A DNA stretch of 9,865 nt from an uncultured Collinsella sp. GTDB lineage: Bacteria > Actinomycetota > Coriobacteriia > Coriobacteriales > Coriobacteriaceae. Numbering within the stretch: position 1 is the stretch's first letter; every line of letters starts with the position of its first letter. Below the pieces are notes generated by a model. The model was not told the DNA's origin. It made no database searches and was given only the letters and a program-made list of their open reading frames with translations. A program made the position numbers and the translations under genes. The DNA is taken from positions 1 to 9,865 of the forward strand of contig CALHDP010000146.1 in the NCBI GenBank assembly GCA_938023085.1, written 5' to 3'. Below, piece by piece: positions 1 through 6,015 of the stretch.

Positions 1-491
1 ATGGAAGGTTTGCGGTAGAAGATGCCCGGGCGATCGACGGGGCGATACGCGGCGCCCGTCATATACTCGCCGATGATCCCAAACAGCTCACGGCGCTCGC
101 TGGGCGTGGACCAATACAGATAAAAGTCGCCCTTTACCACATCGGCATGCTCAGCATCGGCCTTGGCGACCAGCTTTTGGAGCGAATCCTCAAACATAAA
201 GTCGTCGGACTCAAGAATGCCCACGTACTCACCGCGCGCCATCTCCAGACCGCGGTTCATCGAGTCGCCGTAGCCGCTGTTGGCTTTGTCGATCATCTTT
301 ACACGGGGGTCGCGCTCCATGTACTCGCGGATGATATCCGGCGAGCTATCGGTGGAACCGTCATTGATACAGATGATCTCGATGTCCTTGAGCGTCTGCG
401 CCACGGCGGAATCGAGGCACTCGCGCAGATAGCGCTCGACATTGCAAATGGGGACAAGCAGCGAAACTTTAGGGGTATCAGAGTTCTGCAA
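1..491 (-). CDS. Family 2 glycosyltransferase, 3' end outside the window
   Basis: This is the first 163 codons of a GT-A fold glycosyltransferase that moves a sugar from a nucleotide-sugar donor, probably onto a surface glycan precursor at the inner face of the membrane. The protein opens with QNSDTPKVSLLVPICNVERY, followed by the donor-binding INDGSTD motif and the metal-binding ESDD segment (GILESDDFM). I place the start at a TTG (491-489) because AGGAGG lies 5 bases upstream and the homology begins there; an ATG-only search would miss it. Across a 90-residue stretch from SLLVP to DDFM I count about 80 residues identical to the glycosyltransferase at 1613-2716, so the two are recent paralogs. 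The reading frame is open to the window edge, ending at FYRKPS, which aligns with FKQKPS in the paralog. Family assignment is secure; donor and acceptor cannot be told. Confidence 0.93.
   Translation of the reverse strand, partial: MQNSDTPKVSLLVPICNVERYLRECLDSAVAQTLKDIEIICINDGSTDSSPDIIREYMERDPRVKMIDKANSGYGDSMNRGLEMARGEYVGILESDDFMFEDSLQKLVAKADAEHADVVKGDFYLYWSTPSERRELFGIIGEYMTGAAYRPVDRPGIFYRKPS
254..284. repeat. 31-bp direct repeat, copy 1 (inside glycosyltransferase paralogs)
   Basis: These 31 bases are identical to 2473-2503, 2219 bp away, and both lie at the same place in the two paralogous glycosyltransferases (the region encoding AKANSGYGDSMN). Similarity continues on both sides with scattered mismatches. 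It is the longest perfectly matching piece I noticed between the two genes. Confidence 0.9.
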
Positions 492-525
492 GAGAACCTC
501 CTGTTGAATAGCGTGTAACAGGGTT

Positions 526-534
526 ATTTTAGCA
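526..534 (-). promoter_or_regulatory. Possible extended -10 promoter for the partial glycosyltransferase
   Basis: On the minus strand the 74-bp gap between the stop at 566 and the TTG start at 491 contains TGC followed by TAAAAT, an extended -10 element about 35 bp before the start codon. No recognisable -35 is present 16-18 bp upstream (the spacer is very GC-rich). The gap also lacks a clear terminator, so the gene may equally be read through from the two upstream glycosyltransferases. Confidence 0.3.
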
Positions 535-565
535 GCCGGGTTGCGGCGGGCGGCAGCGCTTGGAA

Positions 566-1606
566 TTAGATAAAGCGCTCCAGACAGGCTTTGAGACCGC
601 GAGTCGAAAGATAGAACAGCGTGGCGTCTGCCATCGAAACGCCCGAGGTCGCCGCAACGAGCTTGTGGGCAACACGGCGAACGGCGCCCTTAGCAGGCAT
701 ATCCGCCCACGCCGTTCCCAAAAACGTCGTGAGATCCATGTTGACGCGAGCCGCCACGCGATGGAAACCATCGGCATCCAAGCGCGCCAGGTCGAACACA
801 ATTAGGTCTAAAAACCAAGTTATCAGCTCGCCGGGGCACAGGTCCAAAAGACCGTAGGCCGCCCAGTCCTCCAAGACCTCCTCGAGCATCCTCATGTGGG
901 CGTCAAGCTTTTTGGCGCGAGCATCGGCACTGTTGAACTCGTGCGTCGCCGATTCACTCTCCATCACGTAGTGGTAGAACTTGTCCGGCATGACGACGGT
1001 CTTGCGGGCAAGCGCATAAGCCGCAAATTGGAAGACGACGTCCTCGCCCAAAGCCAAACCGGGGGCGAAGCGAATGCCTTCGCGATTGAGCAGCTCGCGC
1101 GAAAAAGCCGCACGGCAGGCATAGGGCTGCGCATTCGAATGGAACAGCAGTTGGGGATCACGGGCGCCGAAGGTACCGGCTTTGGGGCTCATGAGTTGCT
1201 GGACGCGTTTGGGGGCAGCATCGACGGGTTCACAGACACCGCCAAAAACGGCAGCCTCGGCATCTGCAGACTCCATGGCATGCAGCACACGCTCGACCGT
1301 CTGGGCATCGATGTAATCGTCGGCGTCCACAAAAAAGACGGTCTCGCCCACGGCGGCATCGATACCGGCATTTCGAGCACACGAGACGCCCGCGTTTTCC
1401 TGGTCAATCACCAGTACGTGATCGTCGGCCTGCGCGATCTGGCGCAACACGTTCAACGAATCATCAGTCGAACCGTCGTTGACGCAGACAACCTGAATCG
1501 AGCGCTCGGACTGGGCCAACAGCGAATCGAGACATCGCTGAATGGAGTGCGCAGAGTTGTAAACGGGGACGACAATGGTAGCTTTAGGACACGAGGCCTC
1601 TCCCAT
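566..1606 (-). CDS. Family 2 glycosyltransferase (EpsJ-like type)
   Basis: A 346-residue GT-A glycosyltransferase. The N-terminal domain shows TIVVPVYNSAHSIQRCLDSL (10-29), the donor-binding VNDGSTDDS (42-50), ENAGVSCARNAGI (70-82) and the DXD-type metal site VDADDYID (93-100). GEDVVFQFAAYALA (187-200) matches the catalytic ED region usual in this subgroup. The C-terminal half is helical and has no clear membrane segment. The ATG at 1606-1604 is preceded by GGGGGTAGG, which overlaps the last codon and stop of the upstream gene; only 6 bp separate that stop (1613) from this start, so the two are surely co-transcribed and probably translationally coupled. It is more distant from the other two glycosyltransferases in the cluster (they share only the common GT2 motifs). 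Likely role: adding one sugar of a surface polysaccharide; the specific sugar is unknown. Confidence 0.93.
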   Translation of the reverse strand: MGEASCPKATIVVPVYNSAHSIQRCLDSLLAQSERSIQVVCVNDGSTDDSLNVLRQIAQADDHVLVIDQENAGVSCARNAGIDAAVGETVFFVDADDYIDAQTVERVLHAMESADAEAAVFGGVCEPVDAAPKRVQQLMSPKAGTFGARDPQLLFHSNAQPYACRAAFSRELLNREGIRFAPGLALGEDVVFQFAAYALARKTVVMPDKFYHYVMESESATHEFNSADARAKKLDAHMRMLEEVLEDWAAYGLLDLCPGELITWFLDLIVFDLARLDADGFHRVAARVNMDLTTFLGTAWADMPAKGAVRRVAHKLVAATSGVSMADATLFYLSTRGLKACLERFI

Positions 1607-1612
1607 GCCGAC

Positions 1613-2716
1613 CTACCCCCTCAGCGATTCGATGAGGAAGGCAGCAACCACGCCTGGGCCTCCAACCGAGGCGTAATACTTAGCACGCCCCAAGGCACCA
1701 TCCGTCGCAAAACTCGGGTGCTCGTCAACCCAGCCCTCAGGATCTTTGAGGATGGCAGCGAGATTTGCGCGCTTCCACGGCTTGAGGTCGTCAAGCGAAA
1801 AGTCCCCGGCGTCCAAGGCCGCCTGAAATTCCTTGGCCATCTGCACCAGGAACTCCTTATAGAACTTAGGCGCCAGGCGCACGTAGTTCCACATGTACGA
1901 ATCGTACTTAATGAGCTGATTGAACTTGAGCATGCGCGCGACATCGACGCTTGCGTGGTCGCGGGCATAATCCTCTCGAATCCAACGCTCAATCTCGGCA
2001 TACTCGGTATTGACGCAAAAGACCTTAGCCGAAGAATTGACCGAGGAATTCTCGTTGTCCTGGCGATACGACAACACGGCATCATGCAGGTAAACAGCCT
2101 TATCGGCGCACGCGATCACCTTAAAGGCGAATGACGTGTCCTGAAAGGATGCCCCCGGAGTCGGCAGGAACTTAATGCCGTTGCGCTCAAGAAAATCACG
2201 ACGGTACACGGCCGACCAAATCGACGGCTTTTGCTTAAAGAACTGCGTCGTATCGCTCGGGTGTACCGACTTGCCGCAGTCCTTGGCTTTAAACATCTCG
2301 TGCAGCGAACGGCGCTCCTCGGGCTTAGACCAGTAGAAATCAAAGTTCGCCTTCGCAAAGTCGGAATTATTGCTTTCGGCGGTCGAGACAAGCTTTTCAA
2401 GTGCGTCGGGCGCCATAAAGTCATCGGACTCCAAGATGCCAACGTACTTGCCACGTGCCATGTCCAGTCCGTGGTTCATCGAGTCGCCGTAGCCGCTGTT
2501 GGCCTTGTCGATCATCTTGACGCGCCCATCGCGCTCCATATACTCGCGGATAATCGCCGGCGAGTTGTCGGTCGACCCGTCGTTAATGCAGATGATCTCA
2601 ATATCCTTGAGCGTCTGCGCCAGGGCGGAATCGAGGCACTCGCGCAGGTAGCGCTGAACATTGTAAATGGGAATAAGCAGCGACAGAACAGGGCTGTCAG
2701 AGGCGTTAGTAGACAA
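1613..2716 (-). CDS. Family 2 glycosyltransferase, first gene of the cluster
   Basis: A 367-residue GT-A glycosyltransferase, probably cytoplasmic and membrane-associated. Motifs: LSLLIPIYNVQRYLRECLDS (11-30), the donor-binding INDGSTDNS (44-52), the substrate-pocket segment ANSGYGDSMNHGL (72-84), and ILESDDFM (94-101) holding the metal-binding aspartates. FQDTSFAFKV (191-200) corresponds to the catalytic ED region of related enzymes. The start is a TTG at 2716-2714 with AAGGAG 5 bases upstream; no ATG or GTG fits as well. It is the promoter-proximal gene of the minus-strand glycosyltransferase run and the near-duplicate of the partial gene at 1-491 over the N-terminal domain, while their central parts (after about residue 105) diverge. 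That pattern suggests a shared donor domain with different acceptor specificities, which is inference. Confidence 0.95.
   Translation of the reverse strand: MSTNASDSPVLSLLIPIYNVQRYLRECLDSALAQTLKDIEIICINDGSTDNSPAIIREYMERDGRVKMIDKANSGYGDSMNHGLDMARGKYVGILESDDFMAPDALEKLVSTAESNNSDFAKANFDFYWSKPEERRSLHEMFKAKDCGKSVHPSDTTQFFKQKPSIWSAVYRRDFLERNGIKFLPTPGASFQDTSFAFKVIACADKAVYLHDAVLSYRQDNENSSVNSSAKVFCVNTEYAEIERWIREDYARDHASVDVARMLKFNQLIKYDSYMWNYVRLAPKFYKEFLVQMAKEFQAALDAGDFSLDDLKPWKRANLAAILKDPEGWVDEHPSFATDGALGRAKYYASVGGPGVVAAFLIESLRG
2473..2503. repeat. 31-bp direct repeat, copy 2 (inside glycosyltransferase paralogs)
   Basis: Identical over 31 bases to 254-284, at the equivalent codons of the paralogous gene. 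Same orientation, so recombination between the copies would delete or duplicate the 2.2 kb between them, including the middle glycosyltransferase. Confidence 0.9.
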
Positions 2717-2780
2717 ATGTGCTCCTTAGGAAATACCTGTCGTTTCATGGTATCAAAGGGTCAGCGCGCCAGCGGGCGTT

Positions 2781-2810
2781 TATATAATCTATGGAGCCTC
2801 TTGCGGGCAA
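2781..2810 (-). promoter_or_regulatory. Candidate promoter of the glycosyltransferase cluster
   Basis: On the minus strand, TTGCCC (2810-2805) is followed after 17 bp by TTATAT (2787-2782), or after 18 bp by TATATA. This would start transcription about 60 bp ahead of the TTG start at 2716. The same AT-rich patch reads as a perfect TATAAT (2783-2788) on the plus strand, but no -35 box is visible there. It is the most AT-rich spot in the 256-bp gap between the two divergent glycosyltransferase genes. Confidence 0.35.
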
Positions 2811-2866
2811 AGCAGCCCCACGTCATGCGGCGGGCCCATGGCAGGTTCCTGCGTTTTATTCAAAGC

Positions 2867-2897
2867 TTGCCGCTAAGGTGCGCCGAGCCTTTACAAT
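2867..2897 (+). promoter_or_regulatory. Weak candidate promoter for the divergent glycosyltransferase
   Basis: TTGCCG (2867-2872) and TACAAT (2892-2897) are 19 bp apart, a little longer than ideal, and lie about 70 bp before the proposed ATG at 2973. The perfect TATAAT at 2783-2788 is an alternative -10 for the same gene with a longer leader. Confidence 0.25.
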
Positions 2898-2972
2898 AGG
2901 ACAGTCCCAAGGACGTATTCGATAGCTTCCGTGCAGCGCTCGCCCGCCGCGCGTGAAAGGATATATTGCCCC

Positions 2973-3992
2973 ATGCCTTCAACCCTTCCCGCCCCCATCG
3001 ACAAGCTCGCCATCGTCGTCGTTACGTACAAGCGCCAGGAACTCCTGGCCAACTTGTTCGACTCCATGACCGAGCTCACGGCCGCGCCTTGGCGCATCGT
3101 GATTGTCGATAACGAGAATTCACGCGAGACCGAGGCCATGTGCGCCGCATTCAACGAGCGCCTGGCCAACCTGTGGGGCATCGACACCGACCAGCCCGAC
3201 GCGCAGGGCGGCACCGACCGTGTCATCTACGCCCCGCAGCTCGAAAACGGCGGCGGTGCGGGCGGCTTCTCCGCCGGCACCAAATGCGCCTACGACCTGG
3301 GCGCCCAGTGGTTCTGGGTCATGGACGACGACGTGCTCGTCATCCCCGAAGGCATCGAGCGCTTGGCCAAGTGGACCGACCGCTACGACGTCATCCAGGG
3401 TTCGCGCCTGGACTTTGACGGCGGCGCCTTCTTTTGGCAGTACCAGCTCATCCTTTCGCTCGGCATTCCCAACCCCGTCGCCAAGTGGGATTTAGGCCCC
3501 GAGGGCTATCGCGCCATGAACCAGCTGTGCTTTGAGGGCGGCATGTTCTCGCGCCGCGTGGTCGACAAGATTGGCCTGCCCGACGCGCGCTTCTTTATCT
3601 ACGGCGACGATGCCTGCTACGGCTACGTAGCCAGCCAGCACTTCCCCGCCGCCGTGGTCGCCGACGTGGTGCTCAAGCGTGCCCGCGCCGTCTCCAACTG
3701 GGATATCGCCGGCAAGCGCCAGCTCAACTCTACGAGCGACACCAACCGCTACTACATCATGCGCAACCGCGGTTATCTGGCCCGCTACATGCAGATTTAC
3801 GGCGACTATCACCCCGTGCTGTTCCGTCTGGGCAACGCCGCGACCTTCTGCAAGGAGTTCATTCGCCTGGCCGCCGTTGACAAGTGCTTTAAGACCGGCA
3901 TTCCGGCGCTGCGCCGTGGCATGAAGGACGCCCGCAAGATCGTTAAGGATCCCAACTGGAAGCCCATGCCGCCCATGAAGGACACCGAGTAA
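2973..3992 (+). CDS. Family 2 glycosyltransferase, galactofuranosyl/rhamnosyl-transferase type
   Basis: A 339-residue GT-A enzyme. LAIVVVTYKRQELLANLFDS (12-31) is the nucleotide-binding start, IVIVDNENS (42-50) the donor pocket, and NGGGAGGFSAG (92-102) followed by WFWVMDDDV (113-121) is the hallmark of the GlfT1/rhamnosyltransferase group, with DDD 118-120 as metal site. FEGGMFSRR (187-195) and FIYGDDACYGY (208-218) match the acceptor-side catalytic region. Length fits GlfT1-like enzymes better than the longer polymerising GlfT2. I chose the ATG at 2973 (AAAGGA 11 bases upstream) rather than a GTG at 2931, since homology starts just after it. The gene points away from the minus-strand glycosyltransferases and converges on the ATPase gene with only 24 bp between stops, where I see no strong terminator. 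Whether the sugar is galactofuranose or rhamnose cannot be decided here. Confidence 0.92.
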   Translation: MPSTLPAPIDKLAIVVVTYKRQELLANLFDSMTELTAAPWRIVIVDNENSRETEAMCAAFNERLANLWGIDTDQPDAQGGTDRVIYAPQLENGGGAGGFSAGTKCAYDLGAQWFWVMDDDVLVIPEGIERLAKWTDRYDVIQGSRLDFDGGAFFWQYQLILSLGIPNPVAKWDLGPEGYRAMNQLCFEGGMFSRRVVDKIGLPDARFFIYGDDACYGYVASQHFPAAVVADVVLKRARAVSNWDIAGKRQLNSTSDTNRYYIMRNRGYLARYMQIYGDYHPVLFRLGNAATFCKEFIRLAAVDKCFKTGIPALRRGMKDARKIVKDPNWKPMPPMKDTE

Positions 3993-4016
3993 CGGAAGCC
4001 GGAAACACCTCGGCGC

Positions 4017-5816
4017 TTAAAGCAGCTGGCACACCGTAGCCACATGCTGCCCATCAAAACCGAACCCCCAGCGCATGCGACCCACGCCGGGGCGCGGCAC
4101 ACGGATTTCGTCGATGCCGTCGCGCTCTATGTCGAGTAGCGACTGCACGGCCAGCAATTCCAACCCTAGCGCATCCACATCGGGGTCATACATCAAGTTA
4201 ATCGTTATCAGTGGGCGCTCGTCCAGCATGCCAATCGTGTCTGCTACGTCGAACACAGCACCCGTAGGGAAAACCTGGATGTCCCAGCGACCCGCGCCAC
4301 ACTTTCGCCTCGAGGCAGGATTGGCATAGCCCGGCAAGCCAAAGCAGAGTCCCTGCAAGAGCAGATGATATGGTAGCGGCTTATCTGGGTCGGTCTCACC
4401 GATTCCCGCATCCCCCAGGATGCGGCTTAGCGCCCGCCTCACCGTATCCTCGTTCCCACGGCACAGCCCGTCGCGAAACGCATCGACGTCTCGAATGTCT
4501 TCGGCAGCGCACTCAAACCACTCAACAATCACTAGACGCAAGGCCTGGCGAAGCTCGTTATTGGGCAATCGCAAAGCACGGAGCCGATCGCCATGCTCTG
4601 GCTCCTCAGTCATATCCGTCGTGAGAAAACCGGACAGATACAGCGCTGTCCACATGCCATCGTCAGGCGAGACATCTGGCTCTGCAGTGCCCAAACAAAG
4701 CGGGACCTCAGCACACCCATAGGCCTCGAGCAAATCAAACAAGACCGAAAGGCGGTCGAGATTCCACCCGGCAACTACCCTACTCAGGCAATCCGCATAC
4801 CCATACAGATCGGCGCGCACAGGCGCCGTGCAGCCTCGGTCCAGAAAACCGATCACACGCGCTGGACTCGAGCAACAGGCCCTACCAAACCGATATCCCT
4901 CGAGCCATTCACGCGCATCATCAAGGTATTCCTCGCGCCCAGCATGATTCAACAGAGCCCGGACCTCGGCATCCGAAAAGCCGAACCAACGGTCACACCA
5001 CGTCGAAAGCGGCGTCGTCAGACAATACGAGCAGCCATGCAAAGGAAGCGCCGCTTCGGCAGGGCCGGGACGCTCCCCCATCAGACACGTCAGCCGCAAC
5101 GAATCGCGCGCAGTGGCAATGGCGTCGAACAGCACGCGATCGAATAGCCCTGCCGGATCGGCGTCGGAAGCGTCCCTCGCGCTCGCACGGCGAGACCACG
5201 CCGCATCGTACCCATCAACGAGCAATACAACCTGCTCATCGCAGGCCATCTCCAGCAGCTCAATGAGCACACCGAGCACCGAGTCAACCTCGTCCGCGCT
5301 CGCCACGCCACGCGCGACGCGTTCGATGTGACGCACCTTATCTCGAGCTAAATCAGGAGCCTCCAAGAGCGCCAACAAGCGAGCGCACTCGCCCGAAAGG
5401 GCATCGCGCACGACGTCGGCAATAGCGGCACCACGCCTCGCAGCGCCAGAAAAGTCCAGCGATATCACCGGATAGCAAGCATACTCATCCCGATAGCGCC
5501 CACCGTCTGCATCCCAAATCTGAGCATTGGCAAACAAACGCTGATCAGCGCGACCAACCGCTGGACGCTCCAGAAAAGCCCTGAGCATCGACAAGTTCAT
5601 GCTTTTGCCAAAACCCTCGGGTCGACAGCACACCACAACGGACGCGTCGCAGTCCAACGCATCGGCAATAAACATGGTCTTGTCGACCAGCGTGCAGCAA
5701 CCAAGAGCCTCCGCATAGTCGTGCATGCCAATGGGCAAAGCCGCATCGTCGGCACAGCCGATCAAACGCACGCCAAAGCCAGCAGCACAATCAACATTTG
5801 CCTGTTCAGACACCAA
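4017..5816 (-). CDS. AAA-ATPase-like protein with degenerate PD-(D/E)XK nuclease-like C-terminus
   Basis: About 599 residues, matching the family of unknown function that pairs an AAA-ATPase-like domain (Pfam AAA-ATPase_like) with a C-terminal PD-(D/E)XK nuclease-like domain (DUF1703). N-terminal LPIGMHDYAEAL (27-38) and VDKT (44-47) are family signatures; the P-loop is CRPEGFGKS (64-72). Walker B reads VVLLVDGYDA (196-205), where the family normally has DEYD. FGFSDAEVRALL (278-289) and WLEGYRFG (304-311) follow the usual order. In the C-terminus YHLLLQGLCFGLPGY (483-497) and GRWD (509-512) fit, but the expected ExK strand reads ITINLMY (537-543). About 25 cysteines is unusually many. I start at TTG 5816 (AGGGGG 6 bases upstream; GTG 5813 is an alternative). 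A GTG at 5945 keeps the frame open but would begin inside the neighbouring terminator. It stands alone, with no partner gene; biological role unknown. Confidence 0.85.
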   Translation of the reverse strand: MVSEQANVDCAAGFGVRLIGCADDAALPIGMHDYAEALGCCTLVDKTMFIADALDCDASVVVCCRPEGFGKSMNLSMLRAFLERPAVGRADQRLFANAQIWDADGGRYRDEYACYPVISLDFSGAARRGAAIADVVRDALSGECARLLALLEAPDLARDKVRHIERVARGVASADEVDSVLGVLIELLEMACDEQVVLLVDGYDAAWSRRASARDASDADPAGLFDRVLFDAIATARDSLRLTCLMGERPGPAEAALPLHGCSYCLTTPLSTWCDRWFGFSDAEVRALLNHAGREEYLDDAREWLEGYRFGRACCSSPARVIGFLDRGCTAPVRADLYGYADCLSRVVAGWNLDRLSVLFDLLEAYGCAEVPLCLGTAEPDVSPDDGMWTALYLSGFLTTDMTEEPEHGDRLRALRLPNNELRQALRLVIVEWFECAAEDIRDVDAFRDGLCRGNEDTVRRALSRILGDAGIGETDPDKPLPYHLLLQGLCFGLPGYANPASRRKCGAGRWDIQVFPTGAVFDVADTIGMLDERPLITINLMYDPDVDALGLELLAVQSLLDIERDGIDEIRVPRPGVGRMRWGFGFDGQHVATVCQLL

Positions 5817-5945
5817 AACGTTCCCCCTAAATCGCAGCACGATGCCAATTGTAATGACCGCATCGCATGTACCGATGTCGCCGCGCAAACATATCGGGCA
5901 ACGGTAGTAACAAGAGGTGTGAGGGGGCACAATTAATCGTTGCAC

Positions 5946-5983
5946 AACAAAACGGGGCCCGATACATTCGCACCGGACCCCGT
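5946..5983 (-). terminator. Rho-independent terminator of the lysozyme-like gene
   Basis: On the minus strand a stem of 10 bp with one mismatch (5983-5974 pairing with 5961-5952, ACGGGGTCCG against CGGGCCCCGT) with a 12-base loop is followed directly by TTTTGTTG. It lies 33 bp after the stop codon at 6016. The T-run exists only in the minus direction, so it serves the 6016-7830 gene and separates it from the ATPase-like gene downstream. Confidence 0.85.
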
Positions 5984-6015
5984 CCCGACTATTTAGTTAT
6001 CTGGCAACTAAGAGC

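Noticed and set aside
555..579. AGCGCT repeated on both sides of the stop at 566 as a terminator hairpin
   Set aside because: Six-base self-complementary arms with a 13-base loop and no T-run; too weak.
896..2134. A 412-codon plus-strand open frame antisense to two glycosyltransferase genes
   Set aside because: The minus-strand frames show full GT2 motifs and good ribosome sites; the antisense frame has no recognisable domain and is a common by-product of GC-rich codon use.
3993..4016. Possible bidirectional terminator between the convergent stops
   Set aside because: Only a short GCCG/CGGC stem with a bulge and no T-run on either strand.
4017..5816. Reading the ATPase-like gene as part of an antiphage defence system
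   Set aside because: No partner gene with defence signatures is adjacent, the nuclease-like site looks inactive, and the neighbours are surface and Fe-S functions.
5817..5945. N-terminal extension of the ATPase-like protein from GTG 5945, containing a zinc-ribbon-like CYYRCPIC
   Set aside because: The GTG lies at the end of the neighbouring terminator with no ribosome site, while TTG 5816 has one and matches the family's usual N-terminus. The cysteines are probably accidental.
5993..6011. TTAGTT / AACTAA inverted repeat just after the lysozyme-like gene
   Set aside because: Short and AT-rich; the stronger stem at 5952-5983 with its T-run explains termination.
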